A stretch of DNA of 25,902 nucleotides. Source: Didymodactylos carnosus. Its lineage: Eukaryota; Rotifera; Eurotatoria; Philodinida; Philodinidae. The notes beneath the pieces were generated by a model, which did no database searches, was not told where the DNA came from, and saw only the letters and a program-made list of their open reading frames with translations. The position numbers were made by a program, and so were the translations under genes. The stretch is from contig CAJNOQ010002153.1 of NCBI GenBank assembly GCA_905250885.1, positions 1 to 25,902 on the forward strand, read 5' to 3'. Shown here piece after piece: positions 1-14,235 of this stretch. Each line of letters opens with the position of its first letter. Position 1 is the first letter of the stretch.

Positions 1-412
1 CTTTGGAAGGTTACAACTATCCAATTAATTTTTCAAACAATACAAATAAAATTTAGTTTGTATTCAGTTGGGAGAGTGTGTTCAATCAACGACAGTCACG
101 AAATTAATAATAAAAGTAAAAGTGTATTCAAGTTTCTATATTTAAAATGATTAATCATGGATTTAGTAATCGAATGAAGATTTTTTCGACCATTAAATAG
201 AACGTTATGTTCCACATTCTGTTTGTGATATTCAAACATACCGCAAGATTCCATTTCTATTTCTAACTTATGTATCTGTAATTATATCTTAACTCCAAAT
301 ATTTTTATGATATAACACATATACATATCAGTGTTTTATAAATAACATTTTTTGATCCTATAATTTATATATAAGTATACTGCAAATAAAAACGATGTGC
401 ACACACTATTAA

Positions 413-946
413 TTATGTTTCAAAATATTCTTCCATATACCTGTATCGAATCGGATTCTTATTATGAGAAAAGGGTACTGTTCGAAATGATTGTTGATCA
501 AACGTATCATATGTGGCTACTGTTGTTGTTGTAGTTGATGTAGATGATGACGGTAGAAGAGGAACGATTGTGCCTGCTAGAGTGCTAGCTGATGGTATTA
601 CATGAAAATAGATATCATTATTTGTGTAGGAAGGATCATTGGTGGCTACGTGTGATGTTTGTACATGATTCGGATAAAACTGAAAATGTTTATGATTATT
701 CAATGAATCAGAATGAGACAACAAACCAATTGGCAATGATGTATTTGTTGATTTTGTTAAATAAGATGGTGACGATGATAATGATTTTTGAGTTAATGGT
801 GTAACATGAAATGGAGTTGATATTTTTAATTCAAATGATGGATGCATATCATTTTCAAAAGATGGAACGACTGTATTCGTAGTTGAGGGCGGTGGTGGTG
901 GCGGTGGTGATGATGATGATGAAGAATAATCAATAACTGAACTCAT
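413..946 (-). CDS. Ser/Pro/Thr-rich hypothetical protein, probably a 5' coding exon
   Basis: I do not recognise this protein. The minus-strand frame opens with ATG at 946 and encodes a low-complexity N-terminus: MSSVIDY, six Ser, seven Pro, then a Ser/Thr/Asn-rich body with a Thr run near the middle. There is no visible domain, signal peptide or membrane segment. The open frame can run to a TAA at 413 (177 codons). However, a GTATAT donor lies at 440-439 (exon end 441), and a good acceptor (TTTTTATTTGCAG) lies about 61 bp further on, the usual intron size in this window. After that splice the frame stops within a few codons, so either end is possible, or further exons lie off the left edge. 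Low-complexity N-termini of this kind occur in metazoan transcription factors, but nothing here proves that. The upstream 2.4 kb has no gene. Confidence 0.45.
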   Translation of the reverse strand: MSSVIDYSSSSSSPPPPPPPSTTNTVVPSFENDMHPSFELKISTPFHVTPLTQKSLSSSPSYLTKSTNTSLPIGLLSHSDSLNNHKHFQFYPNHVQTSHVATNDPSYTNNDIYFHVIPSASTLAGTIVPLLPSSSTSTTTTTVATYDTFDQQSFRTVPFSHNKNPIRYRYMEEYFET

Positions 947-1673
947 TTAGTTTCACCTCTTATTTATGAATGAAACAAATAATGTACATGTGATCAATTA
1001 ACGATTATGTATAGACTCCAAAGTTGTCTACATCAAACGTCCTTGTTCTTTCCTTTTACATAAAAGGTAGTAATCATATGAATTCTTTTCTTCTTCTACG
1101 ATATGTTGTTTTTTTCTTTTCCCGTCCCATTCAAGATTTGTCTTAATTACTGCATAGGAAAAAGACATAAAGTTGATCATACACACACATAGATCTATCT
1201 ACATAGTTATAAACGATAACAAGAGATTATTATCGTTTCTCGTATAACTAATATATATGGAAAAGAAAGAACGACACACAAAAGTGATTCGAATTGTTTT
1301 ACCGAATAATAAAAAAAAAATAGCGAATGAGAGATCTCCTGTACATACACCAGTCAAAAATATTCTTTCTTTTTTTTTTTGCTGTGTTTGGAACAATCAG
1401 CTGAATAAACACAACAACATAGAGATATGCCTACTTATATACAACACGGACAGATTTTTTGACGTTAGTTTAATGGAAAAATGAGATAAAAAGAAGGAAA
1501 AATATACACAACTTTTCCATTTTCCGTATGTCAACCTATAGTACTCGAGTGATACTCAGTAGTTTAATATGGTTAACTAATTAAAATGACAACAATTGAT
1601 ACGAGACAAAAGATTAATCAGTCAACACATAAATATGTGAGTGAAATCCGAAAAAAACCTACCAATTCGTTTG

Positions 1674-1853
1674 ATCATTATTTATATTCTTTGTTTTGGG
1701 AAAACAAACCATTTTTTACTTTAAAAATCTTTTCTATTGTTGTCTATTCATAAAGTTAATAACAACAGCAGTATCATCGTGTCATGTGTTCATTTATCCA
1801 TCATAAAAAATGCTCATACCTGTTTCAATTTGTCTTTTAGAGCGATTTTTCAG
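1674..1853 (+). repeat. Non-coding duplicated block, copy 1
   Basis: This block aligns along its whole length with 2285-2466 in the same orientation, with scattered substitutions and small indels. Shared landmarks, in order: ATCATT, a TTTAAAAATCTTTTC core, CTATTCATAA, an AACAACAGCAG/AACAATAACA segment, a CATTCATT-like segment, and TGTTTCAATTTGTCTTT near the end. It has no open frame. By eye the copies are roughly three-quarters identical, so the duplication is old or selected on in part. Confidence 0.8.
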
Positions 1854-1887
1854 TTTGCATTTTGATTAGAGATACATAATACGCGCA

Positions 1888-1906
1888 TAGAGAGAGAGAG
1901 AGAGAA
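1888..1906 (+). repeat. (GA)n microsatellite
   Basis: An AG/GA dinucleotide run of about nine units in gene-free DNA. Confidence 0.9.
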
Positions 1907-2284
1907 AGGATAGAATCAAAGATAAACAATTTCTTGGAACAAACTATTAGAATATTATGATATAAAAACACTCTGCTGCAGTTCATATTCATTGCATAAA
2001 AAATAATCATCTTATACTGTGTACACTCTACAAGACTTCAATCATTTTTCATACAATCTTAGCAAATCAAAATTTATGAGATAATGATGACATGACTCCC
2101 TACGGTCTTATCTGACAAACGTATATATCACATATACGAGTACCTGTGTAATACATGACCACTTTTATGTCGTTGTTGTACATTAATATACTGTGAAGAT
2201 TGTTTTTGCATTTCGTAGTCATTTGTAGGTCTAGTATAATTATGTCGATGATACTTTGGATATGAATGATAAAATTGTGCCGTT

Positions 2285-2466
2285 ATCATTCTTTATAATC
2301 TTTGTTTCAGGAAGAACAACTAATCGTTTTTTATTTTAAAAATCTTTTCGATTAACCTCTATTCATAATGTCAACAATAACAAAAGTACTATCATGGCAC
2401 GCATTCATTCATTGATTATAAAAATGTTCATATCTGTTTCAATTTGTCTTTAGAACCGTTTTTCTT
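2285..2466 (+). repeat. Non-coding duplicated block, copy 2
   Basis: Second copy of the block at 1674-1853, about 610 bp downstream in direct orientation. The DNA between the copies does not obviously repeat. The shared core TGTTTCAATTTGTCTTT is the longest exact stretch. Confidence 0.8.
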
Positions 2467-3344
2467 CTTTCTTTTTTTCTTTAAGTCTTATCGTCATGCT
2501 TATTTCCGGTTTTTCTATCCTTCTCCCTTTCCTTCTAATCAATTTATTATATTGTTACGTATATAATATTGCTTTTTTTTTTGCTTTCGTTTTTGAAAGC
2601 AAAAAAATAATTTTTTTTTTATTACTATTTGTATATATATGAATACAAAGACATACAATAACAACAGCAACGCGATTTATTATTAATCACAATCTTACAT
2701 TCCTTTAGCTAAAGATGAAACAGAATAACTTTTACTTGATTAACATTGAACAATCAGTCAAAGGAACAAATATTACTTAATTCTTTTCTTTTAATGAGCT
2801 AAATTGACATGACATCAAACAAATGAGCTAAAGGGAAAATATTTATCGTTTCTTGTTCTTCTTTATCTATTCATTGCTGTCTGTTGTGTCGATAAAAAAA
2901 AAAAAACTACAAAACGAGCATAACATTTTTGTTTTTTTTTCAGAAATAGAAGCAAATTGTAGAACAAATTGATTAGCTATTCGCTTTAAAAAATGATTTT
3001 TTTACTATATTGAATGTGAAAATTTATTATATGTGGTATAACATTGTCACGAAACACTTGACAAAAAAAAAAGGTCAACAGAAATTAAATGTTTTGTTCA
3101 TTGTTTTGAGCAAATGAAAAATAAATAGTTCAAGGAATAAACCGTGCCCAAATGATTTAACCGTTCTTACTACTGCTTTTTTTTTTCAAAATAATGTAAT
3201 ATACTTGTATTGAAAGACTATGGCACAAAAAACTTTCTCTTCGAGAGTTAACATGAGGAGAAAGAAGCAGTGAATCGTTAAAATATCTAATGTAATGAGT
3301 AATCAAAATATAAAATACGCCAGTTTATTATTTCCTATCTTAGA

Positions 3345-3594
3345 CAAGCCCTCGAGATGAAAATATTCTCATACGAGCTATTAAATAAAGTGAAGATTTT
3401 CGTTTCAAAGATCTACATGACTCAATAAAACATACTTGTAAATCATAGCATCTGTCATAATATAAATCGTATTTGAATATCATAGCTAATATTGCAAATG
3501 TTAACACATTCCATAGATCTTTTCTTCGATTCATCTGTATAACTGACATAATACAGAAATACCATTTTGTATATTTAATTGAATGCTGATAAAT
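3345..3594 (-). CDS. Possible terminal exon of an unrecognised membrane protein, or relic
   Basis: A minus-strand frame open from a good acceptor (TTTTAATTTCAG, ending at 3595) to a TAA at 3345. Its middle has a hydrophobic stretch (NVLTFAILAMIF) followed by YDLYYDRCYDLQ and a basic tail. An AATAAA lies about a dozen bases after the stop, which favours a real 3' end. There is also a GTATGT donor-like site after the YDLQ codons, so the coding exon may be shorter. I cannot place it in a family. The next open frame upstream on this strand (4011-4296) is also membrane-like, but I found no splice that joins the two in frame. Confidence 0.25.
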
Positions 3595-4010
3595 CTGAAA
3601 TTAAAACACATAAAATTGTCCGTTGTTTAAAAAATACCTTTTTATTTTTTAGTCATCTGAAAATTCGAAATTATTTTTTTTTTATCTTCTTTTTTATGTA
3701 ATAAAAAGAGATTCATATTTTTTGTTGATTGTCAAAATGGTTATTACTGTATTACTCTAGTTATTTTCGTATTTTTTGTTTTATCTTCATATCTTTTCGT
3801 ACGTTCAACTAAAAATAAATTTATCATCTAAACTGATCAGATTTTTTAAGTGAATTCAATTAACATTTTTATATTATTCTTATATAACAAAAAAAAAACA
3901 AAAAAAAACAGAAAATAGAGAGAAAGAAGACAGACAAAGAGCAAAATCGATGACAAGTTTTTTCATATAGCATACAACGTTGTTTAATCGAAGGTCAGGG
4001 AAGAAAAGTA

Positions 4011-4296
4011 TTATTTCAACAAAATGAGTGAAATGAGAAAGTGATAAAAAATTAGTTGCTCGTTATTACTCTGAATAGAATCGATAGTGGAGTAAAATAC
4101 AAGAGCAAAATAAAGATGTTTATGATCGAAATATGCGAGTTTTAATTCTCTCTGTTTTTTTATATTACATTTAAAAGCATTAGTAAGCGATAGCATGAGA
4201 ATAACGGAACTTCCGATGAGTGAACTGAACGTGAGTTTCAGTGTATAATCCATGAATTTTGACATAGAACTTAAAAGAAACCATTCATTTACTTTT
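4011..4296 (-). pseudogene. Membrane-like open frame, possible exon relic
   Basis: A minus-strand open frame with two hydrophobic stretches (LTFSSLIGSSVILMLSL and LYFALVFYSTI) separated by a basic loop. The frame extends upstream into the inverted duplication at 4297-4520, where its apparent Met lies, so that start is probably not original. It ends at a stop with no polyadenylation signal nearby. A GTAATA donor-like site follows the STIDSIQ codons. It may be a piece of the same broken gene as 3345-3594. The family is not recognised and confidence is low. Confidence 0.2.
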
Positions 4297-4520
4297 CTAT
4301 GATTCTCAGCGGAATCAGTTTCGGCCAAAGTTTGATCCCACAACGGCACAGTCGGGAAGCATTATAACAGCAGTATCTCATCATATGCAATCGTGTAATA
4401 AACTAACGACTTATATGGACTGTTACTTTATTGCACTATTATATCTGATGGGATGCTGCTGTTATAATGCTTCCCGACTATACCGTTGTGGAATCAAACT
4501 TTGGCCGCTGAGAATCACAG
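4297..4520. repeat. Imperfect inverted duplication (arms 4297-4382 and 4446-4520)
   Basis: The arms are reverse complements over 75-86 bp with few mismatches and flank a 63-bp spacer. Shared core: CTGTTATAATGCTTCCCGAC. The right arm lacks 12 bp present in the left arm. The gap sits between two CCG triplets, as expected for a microhomology deletion. There is no similarity to the other inverted repeats here. Confidence 0.88.
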
Positions 4521-4570
4521 AATACATAGATAATGTCTCCGTCAAAATAAATCATTTGAAGATGCCGTAG

Positions 4571-6333
4571 TTAGATAATGTATTTCGTATACAAAAATTG
4601 AATAGTATTGCTGGCGGAGGTAGACTGTCAATGTTTTATTTTATCATTAGTGTTTATATCTGTTTACAAAGAACAAAGATACTCTCATTTGTATTCTATT
4701 TTATTTTTATTTATCCTAATTAACAAAAAATGTATCTACATGAATATTTAAAAAGAGGAAACAGTCTTTTTTGATAGAAGCACCTATAGATTAGTGTTTC
4801 TTGATCTGCATAGGCTGGTTTGAGAAATTTTATGGGCAAGCCGGAAAACTCAAGGAAGCGTTTTTAATGATTAGTGGTCCCCGTGAGAACAAAGTGGTTT
4901 TCCATTTTGAAAATTCGATTTTCATTCTGTTTTTAGCAAGAAAAACATGGAAAATGCAGTGATAAACTGTAGAAAACCACTTTGCGTAAAATTCTCATGC
5001 ATGGGAAGTTCTAGAGGATAATACGTTTTATACATTCGTGTATATTTCAAAATATACGAGCGGAAAAACTTACATGTATAAAGGAACATCTTCTGCCAAT
5101 TATATTAAAAAAATATAGACAAAGTCAACGTTCCAAGATATAAGATTATCCTAAAGCGTGAGAAGAAAGATTCGACACTGTTGTGAAACAAACCTCCCCG
5201 TTATTACAAAAGCGTAAAAATTATCACTTAACAATCATAAGAAAATTGACTGTAATTCAAAGGAGTCTCTCCAAGTTTGCTAACTGAGAACTCTTGTACC
5301 ACAATAACAAGCACATAGTCGACACTACCACTAACTTTGGTTTCGCAATGGAAGACAGATTTGCAAGGGATGACCTGAAGAAAAAAATGACAGTACGCTG
5401 TCATATGCCTGCGTTACTAGATAATATAAAAGAGATTTATGAAAACAAATTATATACCGTAAATCTGTCTCTAATTCCGTAAAATGTAACGAATGCTACT
5501 TCCAACAAAACAACAACTTATTATTTGACAACAACTTATTATTAACTTATTATTTGACTATGTTTATTGGAGAAAATAGTACTTTTGCAAAAGGAGCGCT
5601 TTAGAAAAGAACACTGAAAAGACACAAAATCTAAGGTTTTCAGTGATTCTAAATTGAAATGAGCACTATTCTAATATATCAAACAGATGAATAGCAAATT
5701 TTACGATGCTCTAGATAATATAACAATTTCAAACGAGAACAGCATAGCCAATCAGAAACGTAACTAAGACAGTCATTGACAAATAAATTGAACCTTCAGG
5801 TAGTGAGGTTTTTGGCTTCATTCGAGTCATCAACCAATTATTTCACTCATTGCAGACAAGTTTTTACCCTAAAGAAGAAGATGGATGACTTCAGCGGAAC
5901 GGACGAAAGAAAATAAGAAGAAATTCATTACTTTTGCAGAGTGTCAGTTCACGAACTCCATTTAAGTTGATAAGTGATTGAGTAAAAATATTAATAGTTG
6001 ATGTTTTTGAGGTTTAACTCTGTTTTAGTCACACTTTCTCCATAGAGGATACACATCGATTTATCTTCCTATCTGTCCATTTTAAGCAACATATTATAAA
6101 TGGTTTGAACTGACTCGATCGGACGTGTGCGTGTACTGCCAGGATTCTGTAACCCTAACCTTCAAGGCTTAGCTGTGCCATGGTTTGCGGTGGTGGACAA
6201 TGCGCTTTCGTCGCTATTACTGTGTCATGAGCGTCTACGTATATCTTACAGTTATTTACGTATATCTTACGTATATTTTACAGTTACAATACTTTTTTAG
6301 ATTTTAGTTAACATCTATCATCTGCTAGTCAAC
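4571..6333. other. Gene-free region upstream of RPL18A
   Basis: No supported gene. A 62-codon open frame at 5294-5482 begins at TTG, not ATG, and matches nothing I know; it may be a transposon scrap. A weak inverted repeat pairs about 4879-4901 with 4971-5003 (shared core AAAGTGGTTTTC and its complement). Short tandem repeats sit at 5511-5558 and around 6236-6290 (ACGTATATCTTACAG-type units). The last 200 bp should contain the RPL18A promoter and 5' UTR; a pyrimidine-rich stretch ending in AG just before the ATG could be a splice or trans-splice acceptor. Confidence 0.4.
5511..5558 (+). repeat. Short tandem repeat, AACTTATTATTTGAC-type
   Basis: About three units of a 14-17 bp motif (AACTTATTATTTGAC and a shorter AACTTATT variant) in direct array. 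Non-coding. Confidence 0.75.
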
Positions 6334-6864
6334 ATGAAAGCGAAAGGTAATTTGAGAGAATATCGAATAATTGGAAGAAAACTTCCAAGTGAAACGGTTA
6401 AAAATCCACCATTATATGAAATGCACATTTATGCACCAGATGAGGTTCAAGCTAAAAGTCGTTTTTGGTTTTTTATTCGACAATTAAAACGTATCAAAAA
6501 GAGTGCTGGTGAAATTGTTGAATGTAAATTAATTAATGAACGTAAACCACTATTAGTGAAAAATTTTGGTATTTGGTTAAGATATGATTCCCGTAGTGGT
6601 ACACACAATATGTACCGTGAATATCGTGATTTAACACGTGCAGCAGCTGTCACACAATGTTATCGTGATATGGGTGCAAAACATCGTGCACGACCATCAA
6701 CGATACAAATCATGAAAATAAAACGGTTAAATGCAAAAGATTGCCGTCGTACACATGTTACACAATTTCACGATAGTAAAATTAAATTTCCAATGGTTAA
6801 TAAAGCAACAAAACGTTTACATCATCCACGTTTTACAACAAGACGACCACATACATATTTTTAA
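6334..6864 (+). CDS. RPL18A: 60S ribosomal protein L18a (eL20)
   Basis: Component of the large cytosolic ribosomal subunit. The uninterrupted 176-codon frame has the same length as animal eL20 and is collinear with it from the first residue: [15 protein letters not shown] at the N-terminus, [17 protein letters not shown] near residue 45, the family hallmark [20 protein letters not shown] around residues 77-96, [26 protein letters not shown], and the [13 protein letters not shown]-terminus. Both the eL20 length and the hallmark support the ATG at 6334. There is no intron in the coding part; a 5' UTR intron cannot be excluded, since TTTTTTAG and ATTTTAG precede the ATG. An AATAAA follows about 100 bp after the stop. 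The gene is intact and basic, with nothing suggesting a processed pseudogene. Confidence 0.98.
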   Translation: MKAKGNLREYRIIGRKLPSETVKNPPLYEMHIYAPDEVQAKSRFWFFIRQLKRIKKSAGEIVECKLINERKPLLVKNFGIWLRYDSRSGTHNMYREYRDLTRAAAVTQCYRDMGAKHRARPSTIQIMKIKRLNAKDCRRTHVTQFHDSKIKFPMVNKATKRLHHPRFTTRRPHTYF

Positions 6865-6961
6865 ATTAAACGATTACAACAGTTAACAAATGAACCAGCA
6901 TCCAGTTTTCTACTTTTGTTGTTTTTGTTTTGTTGTATGTGACCAAACGAAGGGGATTTAA

Positions 6962-6967
6962 AATAAA
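6962..6967 (+). promoter_or_regulatory. Polyadenylation signal of RPL18A
   Basis: AATAAA about 97 bp downstream of the RPL18A stop codon, followed by A-rich sequence. Confidence 0.6.
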
Positions 6968-7437
6968 AAACCACATACTATCAAAACAGTTATTTATTCA
7001 GGCTCCTTAAAGGAAACCTAGGCATGCTGATTAAAGAGCATTTTGATGTTTAACATTAGAATTGGTATTTTCGATGATGAGGATAACTTTTATAACCCAT
7101 AAAAAGGATAACTAAAATTCTGGGCTTTTCTTTGCAACTTATCGGTGTGAAATCAGTCGATCTAGAAAAAAAAATCTTGACGAAAAGAAAGTTTCTAAAT
7201 TAGCCGCTTTTGAATTGATGATTAGAAACACGTCTTCTGACAGTTTCTTGTCGTTACTTTATTCTTAATTATACAAAAAAATCTTTTGGTTTTATAGTTT
7301 TGTTTTTTTCACTTCAGATAGGTGTGACGAATGTGAAATATTGGACGAAGGAAGCGGCGAACGGGCTAGACGTCGTCATTCCGTTATTCAATTTGCCCGT
7401 ATCAACGACAAAATCACCTTCCATTTATTACAACAAA

Positions 7438-10455
<3,018 letters not shown>

Positions 10456-12712
10456 TAACACAAACAACAATTAATATGTTCTGTTTTTATTTCTCTCATA
10501 AACAATATAGAAACACTAACGTGCCAGATATAATAATTTAAAATCGATCAATGATTTTAAGAAGAAATTATATGTGTAAAATCTTTTTATATTTTATTTA
10601 TTTTTCTCTCTGGAAGAGTGACATCTTACTTCTTTTTTACAGCCTGACTTTTTTTTTTTGAAATACAAACGAATGCATTAATTGCGTGTGTATTTTCTTG
10701 TGTTGCTTGCAAGCTTTTACATCGACACACTAGTTTGATTCTTTTCGTGCTCTTCAAATCAAACTGCTTCCTCACATTTCTTCTAGTATGGCAACAGCTC
10801 TTATTTACATAGTAACTTTGTCAGGGTTTTTTTCTACTGACAGTTAAATAGTAGAATATTTGCATTCGATTGTTGCATTTAAATGATGATAAATCTATAC
10901 GCAAAATGGCTATATCGAGAAATGAGTGCTGCTTATCGAAAGGAAATGTTTTCTGTTGCTAATGTTTCGCTTTTGTTTTGTTTCTTCTCTTTTTTTTCTT
11001 TTTTTTGAAGACAACCGTTTGTTTTTATATTTCCTATTTAAGCTACAAACACTATTTTGGTTGTTCGTTTGTTTTTATGTACTTTTACTTCGCATAATAC
11101 GAATAAAAACAAAACCAACATATACTTTAGAGTAGAAAGAGTTCAAGTTAGTCAAACGTCCAGATGAATGCTACATTAATGGTACAATTAATTTACTCTT
11201 AACATGAAGTAAAATAGATCATATCAGTATATAAAACTGATAGCTCTCAGATACAATTTGAAAATTATTTCGACTACTTTTGTCATAAAATAAGAAACTG
11301 TTAATATCGCACAAATGTTGTCCAAGTAGTGGCCAAATAAAAGCAAAAAAGGTAATGTTCGAAGTAATAAATGTATTATATGGTTTCTTTCAACATAAAG
11401 TTAATTTAGATTTATTTAAACGTATAGTCTTTATTATTGTCTGATTTATTGAAGATGGACCGATTTCTAAAACAAAATGTAAGTTCTCGTTTTTATCTCA
11501 GTACTACCAAACACCGGATTCATTTTGTTTTTATCGTATCAAATGGAATTAAAAATATGCAAGCTATTTTCATCAAAATGATGCAGAGCCGAATGAATAA
11601 ATTTCGATTCAAAACTAATTCAATTCTAACTAACTATCTTTTTTCTCAATCATATCGAATGAAAAATACGAAATGTCGAAGTTTTTTGATTACTCAGTAT
11701 TTTTTAGAGGAAACATCGTTCTACAAAATGAGATGTAGTGCGGAATTCATAATTTTTTTGTCTTTCTAACACAATCGTTTCTCGACGAAGATTCATAATC
11801 AATATTAAGCGATATCAATATGCATAGCGTTTGTCAGATGTTTAGTAAACATTATTTATCTGATGAGAGAAGGTCTCCACGTATCACGATGATTTTTGAA
11901 TGCTGTATACCAGTTTGTGGAGCTCGATGCGCTGATTACGACTGCATAAAGCATTTTTCCCCATAGGCCTTATTTGAAGGGCCAGGGGCTTTTTACATTT
12001 TGAAGGGTCACTCTGATATACTCATTGGGAGACATGGATTCCAAAGATATTATAGTTTCAAGTGGTTAGATTTTTGCCATCGGATGCCCCGCATTTGACT
12101 GTACATTCTCACATGTTAAACTAAAATAGAGGGTCTTTACTTGTATATTCTAGTATCACTAATATTTTGAGTAGAAACACTTCGAGTGAAATATTTCAGT
12201 GGTCTATACTCACAATATTAATGACAATTTTTTTGTGATTGATTAGTAAATACCATTTGTTGACCTTAAAGTAGATCATTGTTTATGATGTTAATGTTCA
12301 GAAGGCTGTTATACATAAAATACCATCTATATTTGGCAGCACAAATGCTAAACTTCGTTGCGCATTATTTTTTATTAACTAATTTAACCAAATATCATGA
12401 AAAATGAAACATTAAACTTGAGAAAGTATTTTTGTGCAATGTGTATGAAAATAAATCGACGTTCTTAGAAAATAAACGGTATTAATTATTGTCTTTATTC
12501 TAATTCCAACTATCCATAAATAACACTTTGAGTTTTAATAATTTTCTCAATTGTCATCCTGAAAATATTTTACCGTATAAATTTTTACTTTTTTCTGTGT
12601 TCTAGTCCACTCATATTTCGCTTATTTGATTTCTAAATAACAGAACGATTAAAGAAAAAAAGTATTTTTTTTGCATTGAAACAGAAATTCATACGATAGA
12701 AGAAAATTGGCA
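10456..12712. other. Gene-free region between USP and the 208-codon gene
   Basis: Mostly AT-rich with no supported gene. An open frame at 11437-11769 starts at TTG, contains no recognisable motif and is probably chance. About 11840-12120 is less AT-rich than its surroundings and contains a phrase (AGATTTTTGCCATCGGATGCC) similar to one at about 21973-21992 in the fold-back nest. This suggests a decayed repeat fragment, but the similarity is too short to define. Confidence 0.35.
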
Positions 12713-13339
12713 ATGGAACTGTTACAAACACATTTAATCGAATTATATCAGGAATATAGAAAAAATTCGTCTGTTACTGTAAAATTAATTAATATTAAAT
12801 ATAAAAAATGTGATGTTACATTTGAAAAATATTTAAACGATTTAAATAATAACGTATATGATGATCGAGAGAATAGACAACTGTTAGAATGTTTTACTAT
12901 TGAATATCTTGATTTATTCTTTAATGTTGAATGTACTCAAAAAATAATTTTAAACAAGTTATATGATGGATTATATAGTGATTTTCCTTCAATAATAAAA
13001 ACTTATTTATTCGAATATTTGGATAGTTGTAAACCAAAATTATTTCTCAACTGGATACTCGATATTTTCAATGATGATCAAGTAATTGTTGATGTGACAT
13101 TATTTAATCAATATGTTCAATCAAAAAGAAAAAAAAATTTAACAAATGGTGAAATTAGATATACAATAGTGAATGAATCTCGTGAAACAGTCATTAATTT
13201 ATTAAAAAGTAAAATATTTAGAGATAATTCATTCTCTAAAACAGCTTGGCTCGCATTATTTCGATTAAAACAAAATATGTTGTTAACTGTTGAACAAAAA
13301 GAATTATTTACTGAATGGTTAAATGATTTAACCTTATAG
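12713..13339 (+). CDS. Hypothetical protein, single exon, 208 residues
   Basis: I do not recognise this protein. The frame starts at ATG 12713 (an in-frame TGA lies a few codons upstream) and runs to TAA at 13337-13339. The product begins MELLQTHLIELYQEYRKNSS and ends EQKELFTEWLNDLTL. It looks soluble and all-helical: alternating Leu/Ile/Phe patterns with Lys/Asp/Glu, no signal peptide, no long membrane segment, no Cys/His cluster. The pattern of short amphipathic helices would suit an alpha-solenoid or an adaptor subunit, which is inference. Codon use is AT-rich with Asn/Lys/Ile abundance, like its neighbours. An AATAAA lies about 250 bp after the stop. The length and lack of interruption argue for a real gene; an extra 5' exon is possible because AG acceptors precede the ATG. 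Confidence 0.7.
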   Translation: MELLQTHLIELYQEYRKNSSVTVKLINIKYKKCDVTFEKYLNDLNNNVYDDRENRQLLECFTIEYLDLFFNVECTQKIILNKLYDGLYSDFPSIIKTYLFEYLDSCKPKLFLNWILDIFNDDQVIVDVTLFNQYVQSKRKKNLTNGEIRYTIVNESRETVINLLKSKIFRDNSFSKTAWLALFRLKQNMLLTVEQKELFTEWLNDLTL

Positions 13340-13592
13340 ATTTAACTTGAAAAAGAAGAGATCGATAATTGAAAACATAATTTAGCATCTTCGTTTTCAT
13401 CATATTATCAATACGCATTTTGAAGTTACCAACGTGTCATAAAGAGAAAAGATACACCTACAACAGATGAAATACTTCACACCGTCAGGCAAGCAAGTAA
13501 ACAATAAGTGGCCATGACATGAATCTGTTTACTATATCTTTTCTATTCATTTGATCAGTCTTCACATTGTACATATTTAAAGAAAATTATTT

Positions 13593-13598
13593 AATAAA
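13593..13598 (+). promoter_or_regulatory. Possible polyadenylation signal of the 208-codon gene
   Basis: AATAAA at the start of an overlapping AATAAATAAATAATTAATAAA cluster, the first such cluster after the stop codon. Confidence 0.4.
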
Positions 13599-14235
13599 TA
13601 AATAATTAATAAATTTGAACATGCACACAACTACAAAACAAATGTGACTAAGAATAGGAAAATGTATAAAACTAAATAGAAAAAACAAAACAAAATGTAG
13701 TTTAAAGGAGAGGCTGTTTCATACATCGTCCGTGTCGATGATGTAATCAATCACTGATCGTCGAAAAATGCGTAAAAACAAATCTTCGACCAAATTCAAT
13801 AATATCGTATTTCTAACAAAAATACAGTGCAGATATTTCTGTAAACAAACCCATCATAAATGATGTCTGTTTACTCATTTGTACAAATACTTTTTCTGTT
13901 TTTTGTTTCAATATTTATTTAATTTTATTATGTGTTGTTTGTGTATATAACGACCATGCATAGTCTACTTGTTACTTTCAACCTCCAGCGACCACTTACA
14001 TAAAAGAAAAGTCTTTTAAAACTTCTAAATCATGATCCAATACTTGGCAGTGTTTTCGTATTACCAAAAGATAATGATCATAGTCAAATTCCTTCAAAAT
14101 AATCAAATTAGTTCAAATATGTGTTTGTTGATACGTTTTAATAACATCAGCTGTATGAACGATACATGAGATAGTTTTTTAAATTCGACGCTAACTTTAA
14201 TTTGAGAAAGAAATTATTCGACAGCTCGATGGATG

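Larger units (their letters stand above)
947..3339. other. Gene-free AT-rich region upstream of the Ser/Pro-rich gene
   Basis: No convincing coding frame on either strand; the short open frames near 1199-1484 overlap each other on opposite strands and are low-complexity. The stretch contains homopolymer tracts, a GA microsatellite and two diverged copies of one non-coding block (listed separately). It could hold regulatory DNA for the minus-strand gene ending at 946, which is an inference from position only. Confidence 0.4.

Noticed and set aside
5294..5482. 62-codon open frame upstream of RPL18A
   Set aside because: TTG start, stop codon just upstream, no recognisable family; insufficient support for a gene call.
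6148..6164. Telomere-like CCCTAACC word
   Set aside because: A single near-unit with no tandem array is expected by chance.
7300..7437. Extending the USP protein upstream to 7300
   Set aside because: The codon at 7300 is TTG, not ATG, and it lies in the pyrimidine tract of a splice acceptor ending at 7317. The first in-frame ATG is 7438.
11437..11769. 110-codon open frame between USP and the orphan gene
   Set aside because: Starts at TTG, lacks any recognisable motif or splice context, and has no polyadenylation signal nearby; treated as chance.
11990..12100. Possible third copy of the 21.9-kb fold-back sequence
   Set aside because: Only a short phrase (AGATTTTTGCC followed by TCGG-type bases) is shared and the order of surrounding words differs, so homology is not established.
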